A DNA stretch of 64,000 nucleotides. Origin: Variovorax paradoxus (lineage in GTDB: Bacteria; Pseudomonadota; Gammaproteobacteria; Burkholderiales; Burkholderiaceae_C). The stretch's first letter is position 1. Each line of letters opens with the position of its first letter. The stretch covers positions 248,001-312,000 of the forward strand of contig NZ_JXQQ01000010.1 in assembly GCF_000834655.1 (NCBI RefSeq). The letters are read 5' to 3'. A program made the translations under genes and the position numbers. The notes beneath the pieces are model-generated. The model did not search any database. It was not told the origin of the DNA and saw nothing but the letters and a program-made list of their open reading frames with translations. Positions 19,974 through 29,660 of this stretch are shown one piece after another.

Positions 19974-20528
19974 GGTGGCCGTGTCGGACTGGCGTCAGCC
20001 CGCGCGCGCGAGGACGCGCAGCGGATGCCCAACGAAGCGGGGGGCGTTCATGAGGTCTGGGGAAAAAACGCACAGTATCCCTAATTCACCTTGCGTGCAG
20101 ACTGCGCGGTCCAAATTCAGCAACAGACCTTTGCAGATTGAAGCCAACGTCGAGGTCACTCCCAGGGGATTGATGGCAATCACTGCATTGGTTTCCGGCA
20201 TTCTGCTAACCACAGCCTTGGTCGTGCGCGCAGCGACGAGCTGCCATTAAAGCGCGAACAGGCAAATGGGCGAGTGAACCGGTGGCGTGGTACCGACGGA
20301 ACTCCTTGGGTGTTGGCACCACGTCATGGCATGCAGATGGTCGCGCAGAGACCATTGCGATGAGTTGTTCGTGCGTCTGGAAGATTCTCAGGCTACGCGA
20401 AGTTGCCGGTTTGGGCATAGCACCAGCGGCAGCTTCTGCAAACTGGTAGCAAACCGGCTAACTGCGGGCATCTGCTCGGAGCGCTGGCCGATGACGGGAT
20501 CCGGATCCCACCGCAGACCTGGAGGGCC
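19974..20528. other. Intergenic, no gene recognised
   Basis: About 555 bp with no frame that resembles a protein. The left end should carry the promoter of the winged-helix/ATPase gene. Confidence 0.45.
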
Positions 20529-20560
20529 AGGTGCCTTTCGCCTTGGGCGCAAAGGCACCT
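20529..20560 (-). terminator. Hairpin at the 3' end of the ardC-like gene
   Basis: Arms AGGTGCCTTT (20529-20538) and AAAGGCACCT (20551-20560) form a 10-bp stem directly at the stop codon of the minus-strand gene. There is no clear U-tract, so intrinsic termination is only possible. Confidence 0.45.
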
Positions 20561-21665
20561 CACTGCGCTGCAGCTGTCGCGAGCCCGTCGACCTCGGGCA
20601 TCTCGCGTGCCACGATCAACGCGAAGGCGTCCTCCGCCAGGCGCGCTGCCGTGAAGATCGCCGTGCGGTCTTCGCGCAACACCTGCAGCCAGGCATCGAT
20701 ATAGGCCGCATGTCCCTCGACCGTGGCATCGACCAGACCGCAGTGGCCTATCACGAACGCGCTGCCCAGCTCCGCCACCAGCTCCTCGAACGCATAGGCG
20801 GCATCACCGAAGCGCCGCCCGAGGCTGCGGTTGAGCCGATCGGGATGGCCGGTCCAGTGCACCAGCTCGTGCAGCGCCGTCGCGCACTGCGCCTCGGGAC
20901 TTGTGAACTGCCGCGGCCAAGGCAACCGGATCTCGTCGAGCCCCGGCAAGTACGCCGCCTGCGCGAAGCCATGCCGGATCGTCGCATTGCAGCCCCCAAG
21001 CAACCGCAGCGCCCGCTCCACCGGCCCCTGTGAGCCCACTGGAGCGCGACACCCAGGTCCACCACCTCGAGCGGCAACCCATCGATCTGCGCCACGTTGA
21101 ACAGCCAGAACGCCCGGCACAGCAGCACGCCGGCGCGGGCCCCGCCCTCCGCGGTCATGGCCCCCTCGTCCATCCCGCCTTCCGAGAGGACCTCGTCGGC
21201 ATCGTCGCGGCGCTCGCGCGCGCTGCGCTCGAAGTGCGCGCACAGCACGCCACGCTCGCCCTTGCGCACCTGGGCGCCGACGCTGCGCGCCTGCCGGTAG
21301 GTCAACCACACGTTCGACGCATAGCCCCCTTCGATCGCCGCCTCCCAGAGCAGCAACACATTGGCACCGCGGTACGGTGCTCCCGTCTGGCCATTGCGGG
21401 GCATCCTGCGCGCCGCCGCCCGCGTCCAGCGTTCGCGGAACACGTGGCCGCCCTTCTCCAGCATCGCGATGATCCGGTCCGTCACGGCCTGCCGCACGTC
21501 CATGCGGTCCCGCGCAGCGGTGCCCGGAGATTCGGCGACACCCCCACCTGCTTGGGGTGAGTCCTCGGGGGGCACGGGGGGAACGCCCGTGGTTGTCGGA
21601 TGGCCCGGACGATGCGGGCTGCCCGCATCGCGCGGGTTGGAACTGGAAGTCGAATTGGCGTGCAT
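20560..21665 (-). pseudogene. ArdC-like antirestriction/zincin metallopeptidase with a frameshift
   Basis: The start at 21665 (MHANSTSS) has AGAAAGG upstream. One frame carries the ArdC N-terminal DNA-binding domain (DRMDVRQAVTDRIIAMLEKGG, NVLLLWEAAIEGGYASNVWL, VRKGERGVL, LFNVAQIDGLP) to about 21040. The zincin domain continues in another frame: NATIRHGFAQAAYLPGLDEI, CATALHELVHWTGHPDR with the HExxH-like HELVH, AFEELVAELGSAF and VLREDRTAIF. A single indel near 21030 separates them, so a full protein cannot be made without frameshifting. ArdC protects incoming single-stranded DNA from restriction, which fits the mobile element context. Confidence 0.8.
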
Positions 21666-22381
21666 GGCTGGGCCTTTCTGCGGCATGTGCCGCGGTGGTT
21701 GAACATCTGCTTTCGGAGCCGCCTCGACGCAGGGGCAGCGCGCGACAAGGGCCGATGTCCAGGGACCGCCCGCAAGCCGCAGCCGAGCGACCAAGCGAGG
21801 ACCGGGTGAGGACGGTGGCGAAGCCCACGGCCCTGGACATCGGCCCGAGCGCGCTATGCGTCGGTCAAGAGGCGGCATCGAACGCAGAGGTGACGCGAAC
21901 GGACAGGCCGTCAAGCCCTGCACGCGACCAGCGCTGCACCGCCAACGGCGGCACGCCCGAGGCGCTGCGAAGCAGGCCCTCGACCCCGACTCAGGACCGC
22001 CGAGCACCGAGGTGGGCGGCCTGGCGCACCCTCGCCCAATGGCGCGGCCAACGTCACTTCGCTGACCATCGACCGCATCGGGATGCAGGCATCGGCGCGG
22101 GTCACGCAAGCGCAAGACGCAGCAAGCGGCGCGACGCGCGCGTCCGACGAAGACTGCAGCGATTCGCCTGTCGAGCCCACTGTCAGATATCAGAGTAGAC
22201 AGCCGCGGTATCGCCTTGAACTTCACTCTGCGTTGACGTACAGCCGGCGCACAAAAAGAGAGAGATAAAGCAGGAGAAAACCAGATCCGGAGAAAAAAAA
22301 CACCGAGCGGGCCGGCGAGCGGGCCCTCAGGTCTTGATACGGCCCACCATGCGCGCCTTCTTTGCATAGACAGGCGATGCG
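21666..22381. other. Intergenic, no gene recognised
   Basis: About 715 bp upstream of the ardC-like gene. The open frames are arginine-rich shadows, and no repeats or hairpins were convincing. Confidence 0.45.
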
Positions 22382-22603
22382 GTGGTCAATTTCCTCGCGC
22401 GCGATCTCAAGGCTTCCTTCCCGGGGACAGCCGGGTATTCCGCGACGAGCCTCTGGCCCAAGGACAGTGAGGTGGTGGAATACCCGCTGAGCCGCACGCT
22501 CTCGCCTGCGCTGGTGGCGCAATACCGGATGCAGTTGCCTGACGAGGGGTTGCTGGCGGCGAAGCTGCATGAGTTCTATGCCTTGAGCACGCCGAAGGAC
22601 GCG
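22382..22603 (+). pseudogene. YhcG/DUF1016 (PDDEXK) nuclease remnant with internal deletion
   Basis: The first ~25 codons (VVNFLARDLKASFPGTAGYS) match the N-terminal helical region of DUF1016/YhcG proteins. The very next codons (EVVEYPLSRTLSPALVAQYR, QLPDEGLLAAKLHEFYAL) match their extreme C-terminus. The central ~280 residues, including the PDDEXK core, are missing, yet frame is kept across the join. It is a scar of a possibly defence-related nuclease. The family call is from memory of its end motifs. Confidence 0.5.
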
Positions 22604-22831
22604 GCAGCAGAGGCAACCATTGCCGCGTGCGGTCAAACGCAAGAAGCGCTCATCCTTACTTTGTGTCTGGACCGGGACACTGCATCGGCACGACCCGGCA
22701 AAAGGTGCCTTCTCCGGCCAGGATCTCCGAATTCATGCGAACACTAAGATAGCTCGGTGCGCGCACGCGCAAGCGGGCGGCAATCGCTGTGGCGCCATCG
22801 GCGAGCTCACAAGCTGACGCGCACCCCAGCG

Positions 22832-23512
22832 CTATTCACGCAGCGTAAACACCACCGAGAGGTAGGACACCGGCCCACTCTGGATCGCTTCGATCCCATG
22901 CAGTGCGGTCGCATCGAACAGCAGCGAGTCCCCTGCCCTCACCTCCACAGACTTGCCGCCATAGCGGTAGCTCACCTCCCCGGACAGGAAGTACAGGAAC
23001 TTGAGGCCCGGGTGCTGGAAAGTCACATAAGGATCGGCACCGGGCAGCAGCGTGACCAGATAAGGCTCGACGAACAGATTCCCCGACAGCAGGTGACCCA
23101 GCAATTCGTAGCGGTAGTCCGAAACGGCACCGACGCGATCCACCACAACGCCCTGCCCTGCGCGCACATGGCAGAAGTCCGAGCGACGGGCCTGATCACC
23201 GAAAAACCGCGAGATCGGCGCACCCAAGCCATTCGCCAGACGCTCCAGCGTCTCCACCGAAGGCGACACCAGCCCGCGCTCGATGCGCGAGAGCATCGAG
23301 GCAGAAATCCCCGAGGTCTTAGCCAGCGCGCCGCCAGACACCTCGGCCGCCATACGCAGCGCCCTCACCTGCGCGCCGATGCGAGCCGCGGACAAACTGC
23401 GCACGACAGGTGCGGGCTGCCGCGGCTGGACACGCGTCACCGAGACCGGCAACCTCAAAGGCCGGGCACTAGGTAGTGGGGATGCAATTGCTCGATTGGG
23501 CACGAGGAACAA
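22832..23512 (-). CDS. XRE family regulator with C-terminal cupin domain
   Basis: A 226-aa regulator. A ~40-aa basic leader precedes an HTH-XRE domain (IGAQVRALRMAAEVSGGALA, SGISASMLSRIERGLVSPS) and a cupin at about 125-226 (GADPYVTFQHPGLKFLYFLS, VEVRAGDSLLFDATALHGI). This architecture senses small ligands to control transport or catabolic genes. A truncated near-identical copy of the cupin half lies at 39.3-39.7 kb in the same orientation, upstream of a Bug receptor gene, which suggests what such a regulator normally controls. It diverges from a small XRE gene 86 bp away. Confidence 0.9.
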   Translation of the reverse strand: MFLVPNRAIASPLPSARPLRLPVSVTRVQPRQPAPVVRSLSAARIGAQVRALRMAAEVSGGALAKTSGISASMLSRIERGLVSPSVETLERLANGLGAPISRFFGDQARRSDFCHVRAGQGVVVDRVGAVSDYRYELLGHLLSGNLFVEPYLVTLLPGADPYVTFQHPGLKFLYFLSGEVSYRYGGKSVEVRAGDSLLFDATALHGIEAIQSGPVSYLSVVFTLRE

Positions 23513-23598
23513 CCGGTCGCGAGATGTTTAGTTGATGGACAGATTGCGCAATTTTAGTCCGTTTACGACTATTCCGTAAAGGACTTAACGATTCGTGG

Positions 23599-23835
23599 AT
23601 GTCCGTTTCCCTTTACGATGCTAAGTACGAAGAACTTCGCTCTCTGCTGCGCAGCTTGCGGTTGGAAGCGGGACTTACACAAGCTCAGTTGGCAAGTTCA
23701 CTTCGCGTGGGGCAGTCATACGTTTCCAAAATTGAACGAGGCGAAAACTTTCTGGATGTCTTGCTCTTTGCACGATGGTGTTCTGCCTGTGGCGTCAGGG
23801 CGGGGAGCACCCTGGACAAATTTTTGAATGCCTAG
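23599..23835 (+). CDS. Small XRE family DNA-binding protein
   Basis: A 78-aa helix-turn-helix protein (LRSLRLEAGLTQAQLASSLR, VGQSYVSKIERGENFLDV), essentially one HTH_3 domain plus a short C-terminal helix. The DNA is lower in GC than its surroundings, which suggests separate acquisition. Proteins of this size act as antitoxins or as controllers of restriction or phage genes. No partner is visible directly downstream; the next 290 bp are empty before the IS remnant. Confidence 0.8.
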   Translation: MSVSLYDAKYEELRSLLRSLRLEAGLTQAQLASSLRVGQSYVSKIERGENFLDVLLFARWCSACGVRAGSTLDKFLNA

Positions 23836-24125
23836 AGTCGCCAGAACCTCTCAAAAGCGCGTTAGCGAGTGGTATCACTCCAAGCCGTGCTTTCAATAAG
23901 CTAGAGCGTCCAAACGCAGCGGTCGGCCTGGCTCTGAAAGAATGGGTGTAACCTTCCTCCGCTAGAAGTTCCGCTCCACAACCACGTGCCCTGGGCGTAC
24001 CTATAAGACGTGCTCACGCGCCCAGCGGCTTCTGCTCGGCGTTGAGCTGCTCGCTTTTCTTGGATCGCCCCGGCTTACGTGGAGGCCGGTTGGTTTAAGT
24101 CATGTCGCCTTTGTGGCGGACTGAT

Positions 24126-25046
<921 letters not shown>

Positions 25047-25148
25047 TGTCTCACGAGGATTGCTCGGGGTCTGCGCTTTGCAGAGGGACGTACCCTTTAC
25101 CCCTTCTTGGAGGTAGGCAAAAGGAGACGGCCGAATCAGTTCGCTGTC

Positions 25149-26192
25149 TCATATCGCCGACGACGTGAGCACCAGGTGGTGACTCGCGGCATCGCGCCGC
25201 CAGCTGGTCGGGTTGCCATTGCCGAGCACGCCGACGGACGCTTTGTCGTAGCAATCGTCGCCGTAGCTGAACGCGGCGCCTGAATACACAGGATCGCCTT
25301 TGAGCAGGACGCACAGGTTCTTGTATTGATCTTGCTTCCCCTTCTTGAAGCCGCCAGCCTTGAACAAGCGCCAGAAGCCGTCGCTGGCATAACGGATGGC
25401 CACCGACGGGTTCATCATGGTGGGGTCGATGTCAGGCGCCGGAGCTGGATTGCTTACGGTGTAATCGCTGAACAGTACCTTTGCGTATGCCGGTTTGGCA
25501 ACCAACGTCTTCCAAGCTTTCCATTCAACGCGCTCGATGTCGTGCAGCCCTTGCTTACGGCCAACGAGGTTCAGTGGGAAAGAGCCGCCTGCGAGCGTGG
25601 TGCTGCTGCACCCGGCCGCGAGCGCCTCGTCAAGATAAGGCTGCGCGGCAGTGGCGCACGCTGCTGGTGCGACGCCCACGATCGAGAACTGATCCACCAG
25701 CAGATGAAGCCGCGATTTGGCGATGCCCGCGCCGACGACGACCTTCACGAAATCCTTGACCTGGTCGGAGGTCACGCCGTGTGTCTGGATCCGGAGCACG
25801 AAGACCTCAAAGGCCTTGGCGAGGTCCGGCAGGTCTGCCGGACGCGCAACCATCGCCTCCGTGATGACCGGGATGATCTGACGACCGGTCAGCGACGAGA
25901 GCCGCTTGCAGATCGAGGTGAGCACCTGGCTCTGTTTTGCGTAGGTAGGCATGAAATATCGAATGTCGATCGCGATTGGCGTGCCCTCCGGAATCGATTT
26001 GGCCATTTGCCCTCCAATCTTGGTGATGTAAGGCACCAGCGTTTCGGAGAGCGTCCCCTTCTTGGGGTCAATGGGGAGGATTTCGATCAGCGGGACCATT
26101 CCATTCCATTGGGCGCCCGTGAGCTTGCTCAAGGCGATTCGTTCCCCCTGCTTCCATTTCAGGATGGGCAGGTATTTCCATATCGCGGGCAT
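25149..26192 (-). CDS. Beta family protein (T4 beta-like)
   Basis: A 347-aa protein starting at 26192 (MPAIWKYLPILKWKQGERIA) with GGAGGGA just upstream; a longer frame opens at 26231. The opening YLPILKWKQGE and VPLIEI, the central LHLLVDQFSIV and the C-terminal VAIRYASDGFWRLFKAGGFK fit the beta protein family named after a phage protein. The biochemical role is unknown. It lies 136 bp downstream of an sce7726-like gene, and members of these families are repeatedly neighbours, which suggests one functional unit, possibly antiphage. Opposite them is the HTH-protease-PIN operon. Confidence 0.7.
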   Translation of the reverse strand: MPAIWKYLPILKWKQGERIALSKLTGAQWNGMVPLIEILPIDPKKGTLSETLVPYITKIGGQMAKSIPEGTPIAIDIRYFMPTYAKQSQVLTSICKRLSSLTGRQIIPVITEAMVARPADLPDLAKAFEVFVLRIQTHGVTSDQVKDFVKVVVGAGIAKSRLHLLVDQFSIVGVAPAACATAAQPYLDEALAAGCSSTTLAGGSFPLNLVGRKQGLHDIERVEWKAWKTLVAKPAYAKVLFSDYTVSNPAPAPDIDPTMMNPSVAIRYASDGFWRLFKAGGFKKGKQDQYKNLCVLLKGDPVYSGAAFSYGDDCYDKASVGVLGNGNPTSWRRDAASHHLVLTSSAI

Positions 26193-26328
26193 AGGTCCCT
26201 CCAGACTCGTTGTGTCTAGAGGGTACGTCACGATTACTTACATTGGATTACGGGATTTCCCAGGTCGCACCATGCTGCGGTTCGGCGCGCGGCGTGTGCC
26301 GTGTGTTGCCAGTGCGCGCTGCGACGAC

Positions 26329-26973
26329 TTATGCCAAGCAGTTCAGCGCAAAGGCAACAGCATCAGAGGAGCCATCTGAAGCGAGCGAAATCGGCGGCAG
26401 GAGACCCACCTGTCGCTTGCGCAGAAAACTGGTGACAGCTTCGCGCAGCGTGCGCACGCTCAGTTCCCGAGCGAGCATTTCTTGCAACTCAAACTTCGTA
26501 GCTCTCTTGGGAGGCAACTTTCCCCTGTGCGACGCCAGCGTTTCGATGCATTCGGCGCGCCACAACAGCATGGCCATGCTCAGGCGATCCTGCACCGGAT
26601 TGGCTTTTGGCTTTCGCAGCACGCGCAGCCCGAGCGTGCCATTCGTACGGCGCGCGGCTGACCAAACCCCCCACCATGTGGGCATCAAGGCCAGACTGAC
26701 CTCGGAATAGACCGGCCCAGTGACCAGCGTCACCCGGTCGAAGACGCGGTTGTAAGCGTGAATCTGGTTGTGCATGCGTGCGAACGAATCGAGATCGCTT
26801 TTCAACTCGAAAGCGCTGAGCTGTGTGTCCACCAGTGCGAGGTCAACTCGCGCCTCTCCACCTTCGATCCCAAGCTCTTCAAAGAGCCTTCCACCCGACT
26901 TAGTGGCATCCGCGAGTAGTCGCGAACGCACCGCTTGGCGCAAATCGCTTTCGGTGATGGAGGGGGCGCTCAT
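26329..26973 (-). CDS. sce7726-like family protein (predicted PD-(D/E)XK-like fold)
   Basis: A 214-aa protein starting at 26973 (MSAPSITESDLRQ); an ATG three codons upstream is also possible. The core GRLFEELGIEGGEARVDLAL, TQLSAFELKSDLDSFARMHN and VFDRVTLVTGP fits the sce7726 family. The RVDLALVD...AFELKSD segment has the D-x(n)-E-x-K spacing of restriction-like nucleases, with E and K in FELKSD. Function is unknown; a nuclease role is inferred. It diverges from the HTH gene with 23 bp between the starts and is followed by the beta-family gene. Confidence 0.7.
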   Translation of the reverse strand: MSAPSITESDLRQAVRSRLLADATKSGGRLFEELGIEGGEARVDLALVDTQLSAFELKSDLDSFARMHNQIHAYNRVFDRVTLVTGPVYSEVSLALMPTWWGVWSAARRTNGTLGLRVLRKPKANPVQDRLSMAMLLWRAECIETLASHRGKLPPKRATKFELQEMLARELSVRTLREAVTSFLRKRQVGLLPPISLASDGSSDAVAFALNCLA

Positions 26974-26996
26974 TTTATGCATTATATAATTAAACT
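26974..26996. promoter_or_regulatory. Overlapping divergent promoters in a 23-bp start-to-start gap
   Basis: The gap holds the 10-bp palindrome ATTATATAAT (26981-26990), which contains TATAAT on each strand. From either -10 element transcription would begin about 7 nt downstream, at or next to the ATG of the gene it serves (26997 on plus, 26973 on minus). Both messages may therefore be leaderless, and one bound repressor would silence both. The -35 elements are weak. Predicted from sequence only. Confidence 0.5.
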
Positions 26997-27380
26997 ATGC
27001 CAAGAACAGCAAAACCCACCACCTTGGAAGCTGTCCGGGCCCGAGACGCGCTTCGGCTGTACCTGAAGCGGCAGAGCATCTCTGTAAATGCGCTTGCTCA
27101 GGCTGCAGGTGTAGGCCAGCCCACAGTGAGCCGATTTTTGAGTGGACGGACGAAGTCCGTGACAGCAGCCATTCGACCGCTGTTGAATTATGCAAATATT
27201 GATTTCGAAAATGGCATAACAGAGATAGGCGGTGTGCTCGATAATCCCCGTGTGCGAGGGGCGCTCGAGCGTGTTTGGGACGGGCGGCCGGAGACGGCTG
27301 ATTTGCTCGCCCGATTGATCGAAGCGTTAGGCCCCGTCTTGAAAAGCGCACCATTGACGGCAACCAGGAACATGCAGTGA
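26997..27380 (+). CDS. HTH DNA-binding protein, first gene of protease/PIN operon
   Basis: A 127-aa protein with a Lambda/XRE-like HTH at residues ~18-60 (LRLYLKRQSISVNALAQAAG, VGQPTVSRFLSGRTKSV) and a C-terminal helical part. It is the likely repressor of the divergent promoter 1-20 bp upstream. The stop overlaps the GTG start of the ImmA/IrrE-type gene (GTGA), so the two are coupled. HTH plus ImmA/IrrE protease is a familiar pair in which the protease cleaves the repressor when the system is triggered; that mechanism is inferred here. Confidence 0.82.
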   Translation: MPRTAKPTTLEAVRARDALRLYLKRQSISVNALAQAAGVGQPTVSRFLSGRTKSVTAAIRPLLNYANIDFENGITEIGGVLDNPRVRGALERVWDGRPETADLLARLIEALGPVLKSAPLTATRNMQ

Positions 27381-28399
27381 CCCATCCGGATGCCAAGACC
27401 ATCTACCAAGCCGTGTCGGCGATCGGCCTGACGCGCGCGCAAGTGCGTCGGCTTTTGCCTGACTGGTGGGATCCCGCACTGGAAAAGGAGCGCGGCGGCG
27501 CGGCGGAGTTGGCGATGCACGTCAGTCGGCGGCTGAGCGTCGAGCTTCTGCCTCTGCTGTCGGGTCAGATCGTTCCCAAGGGTGCCATGGCCAGCGTTGC
27601 CTATAAGCACTCGGTCAACATCGAGGCGTCTTCACTCTCGGCTGCAAGCTTCATCGCGTCATCTCTTGCGCAGGCGGTGTTGGCCGCCTTGCCGATACCG
27701 TACGTTCCGCTGCCTCAAGATCCAGGAGATTTGCGCGCACTGGCCATGCGCGATCGCGCTGGCCAGTTCGGCTTCAGTGCCCTCCTGGAGCTGTGCTGGG
27801 CTCACGGAATTCCGGTCATTCCCTTGCCACACCTGCCTGTGGGCGTGCGCAAGATGGATGGGGCCGCGCTGCAGCTGGGCGGACGTCCGGCCATCGTGAT
27901 CGCGAAGAAGAAGTCCTCACGGGCTTGGCTGAGCTTCATCCTGGCGCATGAGATCGGACACATCGCACTGGGGCATTTGCGCCCTGGATCCTCCATCATC
28001 GATGTATCGCTTCAGGAGACGAGCACATACGCAACCGAGTTGTCGACCGATGGCCAGGAAGCAGAAGCGGACGGCTTCGCGCTCCAGACGCTGGGCGGCG
28101 AGGAAGTGACGGCGCGTGTGACCGAATGGCCAGTTCTGGCTGCGCCTGTGGACATCGCGGTACTGGCCCGCGGCGCTGCTGGCGCTGTGGGGATCGAAGC
28201 TGGACACTTTGTTCTGAGATATGCCTTTCTCACGAAGCGGTGGCCTACCGCGCTGACGGCGCTGAACTTCCTCAGTGAAGACTTGGATCCAGAGGGGGCA
28301 CTGCTGCAGCAGTTGCGCTCGCACTTGGATCTCAGCCGCGTCGCCGATGACCTGCAGGACCTCGTGTCGCAGATCACCGGCTGGGATGGAGCGAACTGA
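27377..28399 (+). CDS. ImmA/IrrE family metallopeptidase
   Basis: A 340-aa GTG-started protein. The zinc protease motif H191-E-I-G-H195 (FILAHEIGHIALGH) is intact and the third ligand is probably in QEAEADGFA (E228-D232). The N-terminal ~100 residues (IYQAVSAIGLTRAQVRRLL) form a separate helical module, an addition compared with minimal ImmA proteins. The family cleaves phage-type or XRE repressors. It sits between the HTH gene (4-bp overlap) and the PIN-like gene (3 bp), in an operon resembling a toxin-antitoxin or defence switch. Confidence 0.87.
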   Translation: MTHPDAKTIYQAVSAIGLTRAQVRRLLPDWWDPALEKERGGAAELAMHVSRRLSVELLPLLSGQIVPKGAMASVAYKHSVNIEASSLSAASFIASSLAQAVLAALPIPYVPLPQDPGDLRALAMRDRAGQFGFSALLELCWAHGIPVIPLPHLPVGVRKMDGAALQLGGRPAIVIAKKKSSRAWLSFILAHEIGHIALGHLRPGSSIIDVSLQETSTYATELSTDGQEAEADGFALQTLGGEEVTARVTEWPVLAAPVDIAVLARGAAGAVGIEAGHFVLRYAFLTKRWPTALTALNFLSEDLDPEGALLQQLRSHLDLSRVADDLQDLVSQITGWDGAN

Positions 28400-28402
28400 A
28401 GC

Positions 28403-29029
28403 GTGTGTCTACTGATAGACGTCGACGCGCTGTGCAAGCTGGCGCATTGGGGGCTTCTCGAGGAGATCCCGTCGTTGATGGGCATCCCGATGCAAGAGTG
28501 CACCACGCTCGCCTCGTCAAAGTACCGGGCCATCAAGGCAAAGAGCAAGCTCGACATGCGAGTGTTCCACGCAGTCGAGGCAGCTGACCGTGTGCTCGAA
28601 GCCATCGCATTGATGCGGGCGCCAATAGAGCCTGCGAGCCAAAGCCTTGGGAATTTCGAAAACGTGTTGGGCATCGACGCCGGTGAGGCGGTGCTTCTCG
28701 CATCGCTCGTGGCAGCGCCAGATACAAGGCTGCTGACCGGAGACAAGCGGGCGCTGCGCGCACTCGCAGCGCTACCGCCAGAAGCGCGTGAACCCTTTCA
28801 TGGCCGGGTGATCTGCGTGGAACGAATCATCGAGGCAGGGCTGGACCACTGGGGATTGGACATGCTTCGATCTAAGGTGTGTCCTTGGAAGAAGATCGAC
28901 GTTGCAGTGAACATCATCATGGGGAGTCGCTGCGACGCAGGGGAAGCCTCGGTTCGGGAGGCGCTCGCCTCGTACATCGGAGAACTGACTTCGCTGTGCG
29001 ATCCCTCGCTGATCTGCGAAAAGCTCTGA
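28403..29029 (+). CDS. PIN-like domain protein, third gene of HTH-protease operon
   Basis: A 208-aa GTG-started protein. It opens with MCLLIDVDALCKLAHWGLLE, which has the early acidic residues D6 and D8 of PIN nucleases. It continues with ENVLGIDAGEAVLLASLVA (acidic D and E on one helix) and LLTGDKRALRALAALP, the TGDK-type third acidic motif. PIN proteins cleave RNA, often as toxins. Co-directional coupling with HTH and ImmA/IrrE genes suggests it is the effector of this module. The family assignment comes from motif spacing only. Confidence 0.65.
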   Translation: MCLLIDVDALCKLAHWGLLEEIPSLMGIPMQECTTLASSKYRAIKAKSKLDMRVFHAVEAADRVLEAIALMRAPIEPASQSLGNFENVLGIDAGEAVLLASLVAAPDTRLLTGDKRALRALAALPPEAREPFHGRVICVERIIEAGLDHWGLDMLRSKVCPWKKIDVAVNIIMGSRCDAGEASVREALASYIGELTSLCDPSLICEKL

Positions 29030-29293
29030 CTTGCTCGTACGTTGACAGACGCACGATAGCTGCTGCTGAATCAATATCGACTTCGAGCGAAGGCGATGAC
29101 CGTTCCGCGCCGAGACTATTTGAAAACTGGCGGCGGCTGTGTTTGTCGATCCGACGGTGGAGTTGCTCGCGAAGGTCAAACGGCCCAAGGCGCACCAAAC
29201 GATCGTGAAGCTTGACAGTGTCAACGAGAGCCTCGTGCCTTCTCCCGTTACTTATTTTCAAGCTCCTGTACGACGACTTTTGAGAGCAGCAGC

Positions 29294-29596
29294 TTGTGCC
29301 CGCCGTTGGAAAAGCAGCTGCGGCGATTAGCCAGAGCGGCCAGACGTACGGAAAGCGCTGAACCTCTGGAAAGCAAGGCCGGCACTAGGCGTCGGTTCAA
29401 TCCGGGCAGGTTGTCGGCACACCGCGACAAACTAGGTATCTCAGCGCAAGCGACGGCAAACTCGTCGGCGTCTCTGGCCAAACAATTTATCACTGGGAAC
29501 GAGGAAACGCCCGCCCGCGCGCTGCGCAGCTTGCGCAAAATGGCAGCTGTTCGTGGCCTTGGTGTACGCGAAGTCAAGAAGCAACTGAGTGCATGA
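29294..29596 (+). pseudogene. HTH (XRE-like) regulator with two compensating frameshifts
   Basis: The annotated frame starts like a common Burkholderiales regulator (RRFNPGRLSAHRDKLGISAQ) and ends like it (KMAAVRGLGVREVKKQLSA). Between about 29453 and 29530 the family sequence is in another frame: DGKLVGVSGQTIYHWERGN, then ARPRAAQLA. Two indels restore frame but destroy the recognition helix. The N-terminal coiled part is also missing upstream. The same kind of double shift occurs in the parE copy at 6.5 kb. Confidence 0.65.
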
Positions 29597-29660
29597 GCGC
29601 CCATGTTGGCGCTGGCCCGTGCTGTTGCCGACATCTGCTTTCTGAACTTCGTCAGCCGCT

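Noticed and set aside
17892..20084. A 730-codon open frame on the plus strand
   Set aside because: It is the antisense shadow of the winged-helix/ATPase gene, whose Walker motifs and winged helix are unambiguous.
27377..28399. ImmA-type protease as part of a prophage
   Set aside because: No phage integrase, repressor-Cro pair or structural genes are nearby. The coupled HTH and PIN-like genes fit a defence or toxin-antitoxin unit better.
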